Positions 1 through 9,681 of a stretch of DNA of 52,905 nucleotides are shown here, in pieces. The position numbers and the translations under genes are program-made. Numbering within the stretch: position 1 is the first letter of the stretch; each line of letters begins with the position of its first letter. Origin of the DNA: Porogramme epimiltina. Lineage: Eukaryota; Basidiomycota; Agaricomycetes; Polyporales; Polyporaceae. The notes below the pieces were generated by a model that made no database searches, was not told where the DNA came from, and saw nothing but the letters and a program-made list of their open reading frames with translations. Location of the stretch: the NCBI GenBank assembly GCA_900155495.1, contig FTLJ01000510.1, forward strand, positions 1-52,905. Reading direction: 5' to 3'.

Positions 1-1
1 G

Positions 2-508
2 CCCGAGGGCGCGTGCGCGCGGCTCGCGGCGGCCGCGGCGTACGCGCTGCGCTCCGACGCGGGCGCGTGCGCGCAGCAGGACGCCGCGGACGCGATGGTC
101 GCGCTCGCGCGCACGCTTGGGGGCGCCGCCTCCGCGGAGATGGTGCGCCTCGCGCGCGTGTACGTCCAGCAGCCCCGCAGCACGGTGCGTCTCGCTCTGC
201 GTGATCGCGTTTTGAGGGTGCGCTGATTGATGGATCGCGGTGGTGCGTTTTAGGTCACTGGGCTGGCGACGCCTTACTGCCAGCACGCGCCGCGGCACGA
301 CGAGCTCGCGGGCCTGTTCAAGTGCCAGTTCCAGAGCGCGGAAGCACAGGTATTCGCAGGTGGCCTCTTGCCTGGGGAACTTGGCACTATACCGTACGGC
401 CTCGACGCACCTGTGAGCCCCGCGGGAGCTTGCGCGGCGAGTCCGCGCGGGCCCGTGCCCGATGGGCTGCAGCTTGTTGATCTGGTGCGGGAGGCTTGCG
501 AGCAGTGA
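2..508 (+). CDS. 3' end of an unidentified protein-coding gene
   Basis: The window opens inside an exon read in the frame starting at base 2. The exon runs to 184, a 69-nt intron (185-253, gtgcgt...ttttag) follows, and the last exon ends with TGA at 506-508. The visible 145 residues start with an Ala-rich helical stretch (around VALARTLGG and EMVRLARVYV). After the intron comes a Cys-containing segment (VTGLATPYCQHAPRHDELAG, then LFKCQFQS) and a Gly/Pro-rich tail ending in REACEQ. The Cys pair and the extended C-terminus would suit a secreted protein, but the N-terminus lies outside the window, so no signal peptide can be checked. I do not recognise the family. GC at third positions is very high, which supports real coding. 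The gene is convergent with the BTB gene that follows. Confidence 0.7.
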
Positions 509-859
509 GAGTCCGCGCGTGCTTCGGAGTAGATGTTTCACAGGACAATTCGCGAAGAGGACTATGTTTTACTCTTTTCTTGATGTACTTTTATCTCGTT
601 ATGCTTAAGAAGCACATTCGCAAGCGTTCCTCCAAGTCATATGGGTGTGGTAAGAACATTGATACAGAAAGGTAGTACGGAGATCAATAGGTACAGGATA
701 TAAGAAAGAGAAGTAGTGGGAGGCTATCACCGTTCAACGTTCAACCTTTACATACATACATCGCGCTTTCAGCCGCGCAGAGGATCTTGAGGTGTCTTTG
801 GAACACAGTGACCCATTTTACAGTCTGGACATCTAGGTATCGACCCAGGTGGGTCGTGG
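509..859. other. Intergenic region between two convergent 3' ends
   Basis: This stretch lies between the stop codon of the left partial gene and the stop codon of the BTB gene on the other strand. It should hold both 3' UTRs and poly(A) signals. I see no ORF with coding character and no repeat in it. Confidence 0.6.
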
Positions 860-2158
860 TCAAATGATTGTTGTCTAAAAGCGAAGTGAAAAGGATTGGT
901 ATGCCGTTTCGAAGCATAACCAAACAGGACCCCACGTACCCTTACCATCGACCACTGCACCACAACCTGCTTCACGCGGTCGGCGAGGGCTTGCTTACAT
1001 TCAAGACATGATATATAATCTGCAAGGGGACATAGCGCGTTCTCTATGGCGCGCACTGAGTGGCCTACGAGAAAATCATTCCCAGCCGCGCGGGCAGCAT
1101 GGTTAGTCAAGCTAAACTGCATTCCCAAGTAGCGACCTCGCACCTGGCTGGGCATCCCACGCGAGGTACGCAGAGGCGAGCGCCCACGCGCGCGCGAGCC
1201 TCTTCTGTTCAGGGAAGTCGCACTCCTCGCTCGGCGGGTGTGGGTGCGGCGGTGCGACGAGGAGGCGACGCAACGCCTGAATGCGCCCGAGGTGGAGGAA
1301 GAAGAGGCGCTTGAGGTAGAGCGGACCCATGCGCAGCGCGAGCACGTCCGAGAGCGTGTGCAGCGGGAACGCGAGGAGGTGCGCGGAGACGGGCGCGGCG
1401 AGCGCGGGGAGCTCGTGCGCGCCTGCGAGCGCGTACACTGCGATTGGCTGGATGGGCGCGCGCGCGAGGAGGAGGCTGAAGAGCGGCGTGGAGGGCGCGA
1501 TGTGCGCCTGCGGGGAGAGGCCGTACGTGGGCATGGCGTCGACTGCGGAGATGAGGGTGTCGATGGTGGGGCTGTAGTGTGCGCAGGAGATGTCGTAGAC
1601 GGCGTGGAGGAGGATGTTCAGGACGGCCGAGCACTCGCGGACGGGCACGACGTCGAGATCGGGGTCGGCGTCAGGGCTGGTGCCGGGCGCAGGAGGCGAA
1701 CGCATTTTAGTCCCAGTAGGAGGAAGAAGGCCGTTGAAGTGATTGGAAGATAAGGAGAGGAGTTGGGTGGCGTGGACATAGAAGAAGACTGAGTCTGAAG
1801 ATACTAAGATAAGATCGGGCGGGGTGGGCAGCAAGTTGGTGGTAGGACCAAAGCTAGTGGACATGGAGACTATGGTGGATTCCTCCGGCAGGTCATAAGA
1901 CTGGTCTGTGGATGGACTCTCAGCTACAACCGAATCCTAGATGGCAAGATGCGTGAGCTTCACAGGACAAATGCTAAACGGCAACTTAATACATACGGGA
2001 GGTGTGGCGAGCTGCGCCGGGGTGCCGTGCCTGAAAGGCATGTTCGAAAGGCCGAGGCCTGGACAACCAGAGACGTCAAAGGGAGAGTATGGGTTTCCAG
2101 TGTAAACAGCACCTGGCGCAACATGAGAAACAGTGGGCTCCCAGGATGAGATATCCAT
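860..2158 (-). CDS. BTB/POZ-domain protein
   Basis: The rebuilt model has four exons (1997-2158, 1144-1936, 946-1064, 860-874) with introns of 60, 79 and 71 nt, giving 362 residues. The N-terminal ~80 residues are a disordered Pro/Ser-rich leader starting MDISSWEP. The BTB fold begins around PPDLILVSSDSVFFYVHA, the typical entry strand and helix that read 'the protein or promoter region is exposed to X' in this family. The core continues through LNILLHAVYD and helical repeats such as LPALAAPVSAHLLAFPLHTL. It ends with a Cys-containing segment (ISCLECKQAL), a VVQWSM motif, and a tiny last exon coding TTII. Agaricomycetes have large expansions of such BTB proteins; their partners are mostly unknown, but BTB domains dimerise and often bridge Cullin-3. 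The exon 1 to exon 2 join gives a continuous frame, which supports this start over the internal Met at 1864. The main uncertainty is the exact leader. Confidence 0.75.
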
Positions 2159-3005
2159 GGTGTCCTGCTGTGTAAGGAGATAGAGACGACAGAGGGCAAG
2201 GGGGGCCGATGCAAACGGGCTTTATGGCCCCGCGACTTTGATTTCCACGCCATATGGACCGCCACCGGATGGCGCGAACGAGCTTCGAAGCAATTGAGGT
2301 GGAGCCTAGCCAGATTCGCAGCGCGCGCAGTGGTGATTGGGTGTGAACACGATGTCAGGCTGAAGCAACTCACCACCCCTGTAGCCGATGATGGCAGTCG
2401 TTCTGGGCGCGTCACCATGGATGTACAGGTACTGCTCGGCGTGTATATACGAAGGCGAGAGTGCTGATTGTTGTTGTCGAGGTCGCGGTGGCCGTGTTCC
2501 AAGGGAGGGCTCCCCGAGGAGCATCGGTGCTTCTTGGTTTACCTTCGTGCACCCACGGGGGTGTCTATGACGTCAAGTGCTCTGTAATGCCGAAACATTG
2601 CACCAAGGGTCCGAACTTGCGCGAACCCACTAGGACCAACAAGTCGGCGTAAGAAGGGCATGATCCGGTATCGTTAAATGTGAGGTGACACCTATTGGCG
2701 CGAGCCGTTAGCAGGTCATCCTGGATGGGCTCTGAGCGTCCACTAAGAGTTTGCCTGATCATGGGACGGTGAGGTTGAGGCGAGGACCTATGTAGAATTG
2801 TTGATCACTTGAAAAGTGGCAGTTGAAGCGCGTAGAGCTGGAGTGATGGGCGCCTGAAGTACAAGGGGCTATTGGGCATGGAGGAGCTCTCTCAGCTTAA
2901 GTACCGAAAGTCAAAGACTGATGTAAGGGCCAGCTGCATAAAACCAGTCTCAGAGGAGCCCTGACGTGTGACGGGTTGTATAATCTACATGGGAACTGCC
3001 TACCG
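2159..3005. other. Intergenic region, upstream of the BTB gene
   Basis: This region is expected to contain the promoter of the minus-strand BTB gene. Short ORFs occur on both strands, but none shows splice-linked continuity or a recognisable domain. I see no repeat or RNA gene until the tRNA that follows. Confidence 0.5.
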
Positions 3006-3100
3006 GTCCCTGTCGATTAGTGGTTAGATCATCACGTTGTGGCTTGAGCCTCGCTCATGTGCAATCCGTGAAGACGCAGGCTCGACTCCTGCCCGGGACA
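3006..3100 (+). tRNA. tRNA-His (GTG) with a 23-nt intron
   Basis: The cloverleaf can be drawn completely. The acceptor stem is GTCCCTG (3006-3012) with CCGGGAC (3093-3099), holding one G-T wobble, and A73 is at 3100. The D arm is GAT/ATC with a GG in the loop. The anticodon stem is TCACG/CGTGA, with loop TTGTGG...C and anticodon GTG at 3039-3041. The T arm is GCAGG/CCTGC with loop CTCGACT. An intron of 23 nt (3043-3065) sits one base 3' of the anticodon, the canonical position for nuclear tRNA introns. G at -1 and A73 fit eukaryotic tRNA-His. Confidence 0.9.
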
Positions 3101-3121
3101 TGATAAGGGTTGTACTCGTTC

Positions 3122-3126
3122 TTTTT
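3122..3126 (+). terminator. Pol III terminator for tRNA-His
   Basis: A run of five T residues on the coding strand lies 22 bases after the tRNA, within the usual range for RNA polymerase III termination. Confidence 0.6.
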
Positions 3127-3292
3127 GTGGTTTTCTGTGGAAATTTGATCGACGTGCAGGACGAAGCTGGGGATGACAATCTCGCAAGAGGATGGTGAAA
3201 AATAACTGGTTGCATTGTACAGAGACCCAAATCCAAATAGTTCTAAGATATAAGGTATAGATATCGCACTGTTCCCCTTGTCGCATTCAGTG

Positions 3293-4572
3293 TCACCTCA
3301 CAGTCCCCATATCATCCATACCACTCTCCTGTGTAGCCCCATCCTGCCCCTTTGCGCCGACACTAGTAGCAAGGATAGAGGGCGCGCTCGCGTGCGCCTG
3401 CAGCGGCGCAGGCCCCGGAGTCCCGCTTCCGCCACGCGTGCTCTGCCCGACCAAGAGCGAACGATACGATGCAGTTGCGGTCCCGTGGGCGGACCAGAAC
3501 GCGTCGTACGTCGTCAGGCCCGCGCCTCCACCGCTGCCGCCGCCGCCGCCGCCCGGCGCGCCTGTGAGCGCGGCAGGCGGTGTAGGCGGGAGGGAGATGG
3601 GTAGCGCAGACGCGGAGATGATCGAGCGGAGCGCGGCAAGCTGCGAGTCGAGATGCTCTGTCGGCTCCATGGGGTCGAATGGCTCGCGGAAGACTTGCGC
3701 GCTCGCGGAGGGGGCTGGGGCTTGGGTGGAGGAAGCGGAGGAGGAAGAGTGGGCCGATTTTACAGAAAGGGTGGATGAGGAGGCTGGATAGAGGCTGGGG
3801 GCTGAATCGATGATCACGGTCGCGGTTGAGTCGGAGCGGGTGAGGGGGTAGCGCGTCCCAGCGCCGTTGAACGCAAGGTGGGGAGCGAGAGGGGTCGCGA
3901 TGTGAGTGTTGGCAGGGGTGGGTGTTGTGGGCATAGAAAGGGTCACTGCGGTATCCAAGCTTGAAGAAGAGGCTAGAAGCATGGAACCCGGGGTGTAGAG
4001 GGTATAGGGGCGAGAATGCGTACATGAGCCTCTCAACAGGTTGTTTCCTCTTGAAAGACTCACCATTGGATCGCTGACTGCGATGGGTAGGAATAGATAT
4101 AGGCACATTCTCCTGTTGATGAGAGCTACTAGCCAATGCTGTAGCAGATAGTGTACGGCCATTTCGCCTCCCACCGGGAGATATAACGGGGTACGGTCGA
4201 GTGAGGTGTGTATGCCGGAAGTAGAGGTTTTCGACTTCGCTCAGACTTTGCCTTTGCTATATGAGAGATGGTACAGTCTAGGAGAGTACACGTATAACAG
4301 ATGGTTGAGTACGTACCCAGCCATGCTCGACCTTAAGCTTCGCATATTGTAGGCGTAAACGAAGTTGTCCGGAAAGCTGCATGGCCGCAAACTGAGTACG
4401 CATAATGTAGAGCTCGAACCACATTGCAACGCACATAGTTCGCTTTGGCTCTGTCCGTGACAATTACGCGTGCCCTATCGACCTTGATTTGACCCGTACC
4501 TGGCTCAATTTCCACTTTGCGACGTTTGTGCTCGGAAGTGAGAACGGCACTAAACTGGGGCTGGTCGACCAT
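3293..4572 (-). CDS. Whi5/Nrm1-like G1/S transcription repressor (candidate)
   Basis: Four exons (4500-4572, 4317-4450, 4064-4256, 3293-3972) with introns of 49, 60 and 91 nt give 359 residues. Exon 2 codes a compact helical block (MRTQFAAMQLSGQLRLRLQY, then AKLKVEHGW). This resembles the short GTB motif of Whi5/Nrm1-type repressors, which bind SBF/MBF on G1/S promoters in the nucleus and are relieved by CDK phosphorylation. The block runs into RQSLSEVENLYFRHTHLTRP and then a long disordered C-terminal half rich in Ser/Thr-Pro sites. The C-terminus also has a Gly run (near GAPGGGGGGSGGG). A small motif followed by an SP/TP-rich disordered region is how the family looks. The identification rests on the motif alone and is tentative; another disordered nuclear regulator is possible. 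Frame continuity across all three introns makes the gene itself secure. Confidence 0.55.
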
Positions 4573-4834
4573 GCTATGTTGCCATGCGCGGGGAGAAGGC
4601 GGTAGTTTTCAATTGTTGGAGGAGCGGAGTGTGAGGTCGAGGTCAAAAGGCAGAAAGGCGGCAGGAAGGAGAGGATTACTGTGGGAAGGGGAGCGCGGCA
4701 GCGTCCTCGAGGCCCGCGACTGGCATCATCGCGCAAGTCGTGTCCCATCACGTGAAATGCCGTCTCGGCAAAAGATTATTGTCAAATAAGTGTGCATAGC
4801 ACTATATATATGCCATAGTGTGAGCCTTTGCAAC

Positions 4835-4916
4835 TCTCTGTTAGTATATCGGTTAGTACACGCGCCTGTCATTTGTCTGACCGCGCGAAAGCGGGGTTCG
4901 ACTCCCCGACAGAGAG
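4835..4916 (+). tRNA. tRNA-Asp (GTC) with a 10-nt intron
   Basis: The acceptor stem is TCTCTGT (4835-4841) with ACAGAGA (4909-4915), and the discriminator is G4916. The D stem is GTA/TAC with GG in the loop. The anticodon stem is CGCGC/GCGCG with loop CTGTCA...C, so the anticodon is GTC at 4868-4870. The T arm is CGGGG/CCCCG with loop TTCGACT. Ten extra bases (4872-4881) lie just 3' of position 37, an unusually short but canonically placed intron. A TATA-like stretch (ctatatatatg) precedes the gene. Confidence 0.92.
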
Positions 4917-4934
4917 GTCCATCGTGGCTTCTTG

Positions 4935-4944
4935 TTTTTTTTTT
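4935..4944 (+). terminator. Pol III terminator for tRNA-Asp
   Basis: A T10 run on the coding strand begins 18 bases after the tRNA-Asp gene, a strong RNA polymerase III stop. Confidence 0.8.
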
Positions 4945-5059
4945 GGCAATATTCGCTCAGTCGCGTAAGAGAGGCGGCGCCATGCGACTCGGAGTCTCGG
5001 ACGGAGCGCGCATTCCTGGCTTCCTCGCGTCTTATGAGGCCTGAGACACCCCGACTACG

Positions 5060-6867
5060 ATGGCAACACGTCTTCGACTGCTTTCTCGTCTCCCCTCTCA
5101 TACGACAAAACCTGCAGTGATCGTCTCACGACGCGCCGCCTCTAGCACTTCTCAGCCTCCTCCCTCCCTCGTGAAAACCGCCACCTATGCGTCTGTATTT
5201 GTCTTGTCAACGGGCTTGTTCGCAATCTACTACTTCGACTGTCGCGCGGCCTTGCACAAGTATGTCGTGACCCCGGTCATTCGACATACACTTGACCCAG
5301 AAGTGGGGCACAAGCTCGCCGTCCGTGTGCTGGGTTCCGGGCTTGCCCCTCGAGACCCAGTAGGGGATGACGAAGTTCTCAGGGTTGAGGTACGTTCTCA
5401 CCACATATTATCGCGCACCGTTTTGTGTTCACGGCCACTGTGTCTCAGTTGTGGGGCGAGCGAATGAGCAGCCCCGTCGGCCTGGCAGCTGGCTTTGACA
5501 AGAACGGGGAGGCAATAGATGGTGAGTTAGCCTGGATAACGTGTCCCCGCTAATGGCTGCCGTCTTACATTCTGGCTCTTTTAAGGCCTGTTTAATCTTG
5601 GCTTCAGCTGGGTAGAAATTGGGAGTGTGACGCCAAAACCACAGGTGCGTTTTCGGCCGCGTCTTTTGCTCGTACAAGTTCAATTGAACGTGTGCTCGCA
5701 GCCTGGAAACCCCAAACCTCGTGTCTTCCACCTCCCTAATGACGACGCACTCATAAACCGCTATGGTTTCCCCTCCGACGGCCACACCGCTGTGCTCGCC
5801 CGGTTACGCGCTCGGTTGCCCACCCTATTCCCGTACTCTGCCTCCCCTGATTCCCAGTCACCCTTACACGACCAAGAACACGCGTCATTGCGCCCAAACG
5901 CGCTCCTGGCAGTAAACCTTGGCAAGAACAAGTCGTCACCCCCTGATTCAATCGCGGACTTCGTCGCAGGCGTGCACACGTTCGGTCCGTACGCGGACGC
6001 GCTGGTCGTGAACGTCTCAAGTCCGAACACCCCCGGTCTTAGGTGCGGGTACACCTCAAACATACCATTTTGGTCTAGTCTCTGACAGCTGGTGTACCAC
6101 TTGCAGAGGTATGCAAAGCCGTACTTTGCTCCAAGAACTTCTTGCAGGCGTCATCGCGGCGCGCGACGAGGTTACCACAGCGTCCACACACTCCCACCGG
6201 CCAAAACTTCTTTTGAAGATTGCCCCCGACCTGTCCGAGTCGGAGGTAGCGGGCGTTGCCGAGGCGGTGCGCACCATCGGGGGCGTGGACGGCGTCATCG
6301 TCAGCAACACGACCATCCAGCGCCCCTCCAGCCTTTCAGACCGTAAGCACCTTCCCAATCCCCAACCACTACCCTCTATCTAACCCCCTCCCAGCCAACA
6401 AGGGCGAGCAGGGCGGGCTCTCCGGCCCCCCGCTCAAGCAGCTCTCGCTCACGACGCTCCGCCGGCTGCGCGCCGCGCTCCCCGCCTCCGTCCCGCTCAT
6501 CGGCTGCGGCGGGATCGCGTCCGGCGCGGACGCGCTCGAGTTCGCGCGCGCGGGCGCCGCCGCCGTGCAGCTCTACACCGCGTTCGGGTACAAGGGCCCC
6601 GGCGCCGCGCGCGAGATCAAGGACGAGCTCGCCGCGCTCCTCCGCGCCGAGGGCCGCACGTGGCAGGCCGTCGTGCGCGAGGCCGTCGAGCGCGACAGCT
6701 GGCGCGCGCCGCCGCCGCCGCCGCCGCCTGCGGAGCCGACCGTGCAGCTGCTCGTGCAGGAGGCGGAGGAGCTGAAGAGGCTGCTGGACGGGCTGGGGGA
6801 GAGGATGGACGCTGGGGTGGGTGACGCTGAGCCGGCGGTTGTGTCTCCGCCACCCACGGAGGTGTAG
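5060..6867 (+). CDS. URA9: Dihydroorotate dehydrogenase, class 2, mitochondrial
   Basis: It oxidises dihydroorotate to orotate, the fourth step of UMP synthesis, using FMN and ubiquinone at the inner mitochondrial membrane. Six exons (5060-5389, 5449-5521, 5586-5644, 5702-6042, 6107-6342, 6395-6867) with introns of 52-64 nt give 503 residues. Residues 1-40 form a basic, Ser-rich presequence, followed by one membrane segment (around [17 protein letters not shown]). Class 2 landmarks are present: [15 protein letters not shown], the [20 protein letters not shown] strand, [10 protein letters not shown] carrying the catalytic Ser, KIAPDLSE with the FMN-binding Lys, [14 protein letters not shown] and [11 protein letters not shown]. 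The C-terminus carries about 50 residues beyond the usual end, with a Pro run, a short coiled helix and a Pro-rich tail. It lies downstream of tRNA-Asp with no shared control visible. Confidence 0.97.
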
Positions 6868-7317
6868 GTGCTTGGACATAGGCTCGGGCCGGGACGATGC
6901 AATTCAATCGCTTTGTCGTCTGTGGATTCTGGGTCGTACCAGGGCTTGTGGATATGGAATTCCTCTGCGTCGAAGCACCCCTCTGCCTGGTTCGCATAGG
7001 ACGTTCGTTCATGTGGCCACCCCTGTTTATTGGTGATGGACGCTCGCTTTGACACCTGTGGTATTGTAAGGCACTTGGCACATCCTACGGCCTTACAGAC
7101 CGAACATCTCGGCGGAAGGATAGACTACGAATGGAGTATCCCGTCTCTCGGGTCTCTTTCTCATCTTTTCCGCCGGAATCTCGAATGTGCCAGTCAGGAA
7201 TAAGGTGAGTAAGTACTCATTGGCCGGTTGGGTTCGTTTTAACATACTATTCATGCAGGTGATTAGGCAATGCAGTAGTTAGCCCTACGGGCATCTAAGA
7301 CCAGCTCTGACCAACGT

Positions 7318-7683
7318 GTGTCGAGTATGTCGACGGACTCGACTCAGGCACGCACGTGGAGGAACGCACTACAGGCTGCGAAGATTATTTTCATTGAAAA
7401 GCAGCCGCTCACTGTCAAGGAAGAACTAGATCTGCCAAGGACATCGGCGACTTCTATGTTCTCAATGCCCTCACCGGCGATCTGTCCGGAGACGCAGCTC
7501 CAACAAGCCGTGGGATGTGAGCCTACTTCGTGCTACGATCTCACCGCGAGACTTACCAGATCATCCTCATTGTTCAATAATCTTGAATTAGGCATGCGCT
7601 CGACAAATGTGTGGTCAAGGGACCCATTTTGCAAGACGTATGTTAGTGCGCAGCGTCTCGCGTGGTGTTCTGCCCAACAATAG
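7318..7683 (+). other. Weak ORF, possible relic of a gene
   Basis: The 121-codon frame begins with a plausible soluble start (MSTDSTQARTWRNALQAAK, from the second ATG) and reads well to about residue 40. A different frame then looks better (KDIGDFYVLNALTGDLSGD), which suggests a decayed or frameshifted gene. I do not recognise a family and could not find splice sites that rescue it. Confidence 0.15.
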
Positions 7684-8346
7684 TATGTTATTGACCAGGT
7701 TTCATCCGTAAAATTCTCAGCTTCGTCGATTCTGAGAAAGTCAACAAGCCGCTTCGACGTTCGCGGAAGCTGAGCAAATCGCCGTTCTCCTGTCATACCG
7801 CTCCTGAGGAAACAAGCCCCGTAAGTCACGACTTCTCGATTGGAACGGCTGCTCAAGATTCTTTAGTATACAGAATATGGGTAGACGCTAAAGAGGCTCC
7901 ACGCACCCGGAAAGCCGCTACACTCGCCTGCAACGGAAAGAGATCCTCTCCGCGTCTTCAACCAGAGGATTCAGATGTTGACGCTGGATTGTCTTACTGG
8001 GGTGAGTCACTCAGATGTTGCAGAACATACATCACGTCTATACACTCAACACCGGCCATGCATGTTACGGAATTGAGTTCGCTTGATTCAATACTACTCG
8101 GACGATGTTTGGCCCACAATCATCCTCTTACTTCCCATGGAACGGGGTAATACAGCAGTCTCCTTGGCGCCCCTGAAGTACGGCACGCCATCCAGAACAG
8201 GTCCGTCACTCAGCCTGTTCCAGTTGTGGTCTCGTATGAACTAGAGGTGTCTCCCCTTCATGACAGCCTGAACTTCGAAACGTCACGAGCACTTCTCGCA
8301 CTACCACGGGGTCATCATGCGCGGTTAAACCAGCAAACCACTCGAG

Positions 8347-8353
8347 TATAAAA
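8347..8353 (+). promoter_or_regulatory. TATA box of the small secreted protein gene
   Basis: TATAAAA lies 82 bases upstream of the start codon at 8435, a good spacing for a short leader. The adjacent sequence has no competing upstream ATG. Confidence 0.6.
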
Positions 8354-8434
8354 GCTCAGGACTAGCGCTATTCACAGCAGGAAGCATTCGCCTCTCACCT
8401 CAGACACATCGTCGAAGCACTACCACTCTCAGTC

Positions 8435-8926
8435 ATGTTTTTCGCCATCGCCACCACCGCCCTCGTCGCTTTCATCCAAATCGCCCACGGCACTCCCCTC
8501 GCCCCCGTCTCAGCCGCCGTCAAGCCAGACGTCGCGGGCGTGACGACCGCGGCTCGATTCCCCGTGCACGAGCTCTTGCCCGCCGGCGCCCGCATCCCCG
8601 ACACCGTCGGTACAAGCCCCGCCTCCGCCTTCCAGGCGTTGCACTCCGACGCGGCGCAGCAGACGTTCCCCGCGACGCTCCTGCTCTGCCCGTCCGCGAA
8701 CTGCGCGAGCTGCTTCGGGTTCGACCTGAGCACGCTCCCGGTGAACGTGTGCCTCACCACGAGCGCGTTCTCCTCTGTCGCGATCAGCCAGCCGAGCAAC
8801 GAGGGCCTCCCGTTCGGCGTGCTCGTCGGCCCGCCCGGGTGCTTGTCGTTCGCGCAGATCCCCATCGTGAACCAGTGCTTCAACGTCAACGGAGGCCCTT
8901 TCACCGACTTTGCGCTCGTAGAGTAA
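8435..8926 (+). CDS. Small secreted cysteine-containing protein
   Basis: This intronless gene codes 163 residues. It begins with a clear signal peptide (MFFAIATTALVAFIQIAHG) with likely cleavage near Gly19, followed by a Pro/Ala/Val-rich propeptide-like stretch. The C-terminal half holds six cysteines (in LLLCPSANCASC, NVCLTT, PPGCLS, NQCFN), an even number that suits three disulfides. A TATA box precedes it. It looks like the short secreted proteins common in basidiomycete secretomes; no catalytic motif is visible and I do not recognise a named family. Its neighbours are a metabolic gene and a HET gene, which gives no functional hint. Confidence 0.8.
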   Translation: MFFAIATTALVAFIQIAHGTPLAPVSAAVKPDVAGVTTAARFPVHELLPAGARIPDTVGTSPASAFQALHSDAAQQTFPATLLLCPSANCASCFGFDLSTLPVNVCLTTSAFSSVAISQPSNEGLPFGVLVGPPGCLSFAQIPIVNQCFNVNGGPFTDFALVE

Positions 8927-9681
8927 ACCAACAGTGCGTGCTTTTTGCTCCATCTAGTGCATATTTTCGATATCCAACGTTCCTACAGGTTCAAACAAAC
9001 TTCAGTGCCCGTTACTATCTGCCAGGTCCCACGAGTTGACATTGTGTTTGGGGTTGGGTGCTCAGGAAGGATTGATCCGGAGCGTGAATGGTTAGGGAAA
9101 AACTTCATGTAAATCCTATAGTTTATGGAGACACTCTCAGTCGCAGAATTCTTTGTGGATTCGGGGCAGAAAGGGGAGGAGTTGGGATAGCGTGTATCAC
9201 GTGACACGTTGCCCCTGGGGGCCACGTTTCAGGGAAGGCTAAGCAGGCGATGACATTTCTATTCTGTTCCATCCCGCCGGATACTACTTACTTACTCCTG
9301 GATATGTGCGAATGACCGATACTGTCAGGGACACATGGAAGCTCTGTAGACCCAGTGGACTATCTAGCCTTAGGTGGACAAATGAGTCTGACTGCGCTAT
9401 CACGACAACCTGTGCGGGCGGAAGGCCCGCGATTGCCAGGATAAGTTCTGGATAACCAGAGGCCTGCCGGGAGCCCAGGTTTGCGGGCGTATGGAGGTGG
9501 ATATTCGCCCAGGCGCCCTTCTCGGGTTTATCACGTACGCTTTTCGAGCATCACAGACTACAGTCTCATTCCATTCCACCACCTCCCGCTGAATTCACCA
9601 TACTCCCTAGTGGGCTCTGGTACGTCTTCTTCGAAGGTTGAACGAACTTCATACTAATCAGCTTAGCTATCTAGAGGATCG
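8927..9681. other. Intergenic region upstream of the HET gene
   Basis: This holds the 3' UTR of the secreted protein gene and the presumed promoter of the HET gene. I see no coding ORF, tRNA or repeat. Confidence 0.5.

Larger units (their letters stand above)
6868..8434. other. Intergenic region with one possible gene relic
   Basis: About 1.6 kb separates the DHODH stop from the small secreted protein gene. It contains the weak ORF listed separately at 7318-7683 and, near its right end, a TATA box. No other coding or repeat signal is visible. Confidence 0.5.

Noticed and set aside
1238..1753. A 171-codon plus-strand frame rich in Glu, Arg and Gly
   Set aside because: Antisense to the second exon of the BTB gene; no start context or domain.
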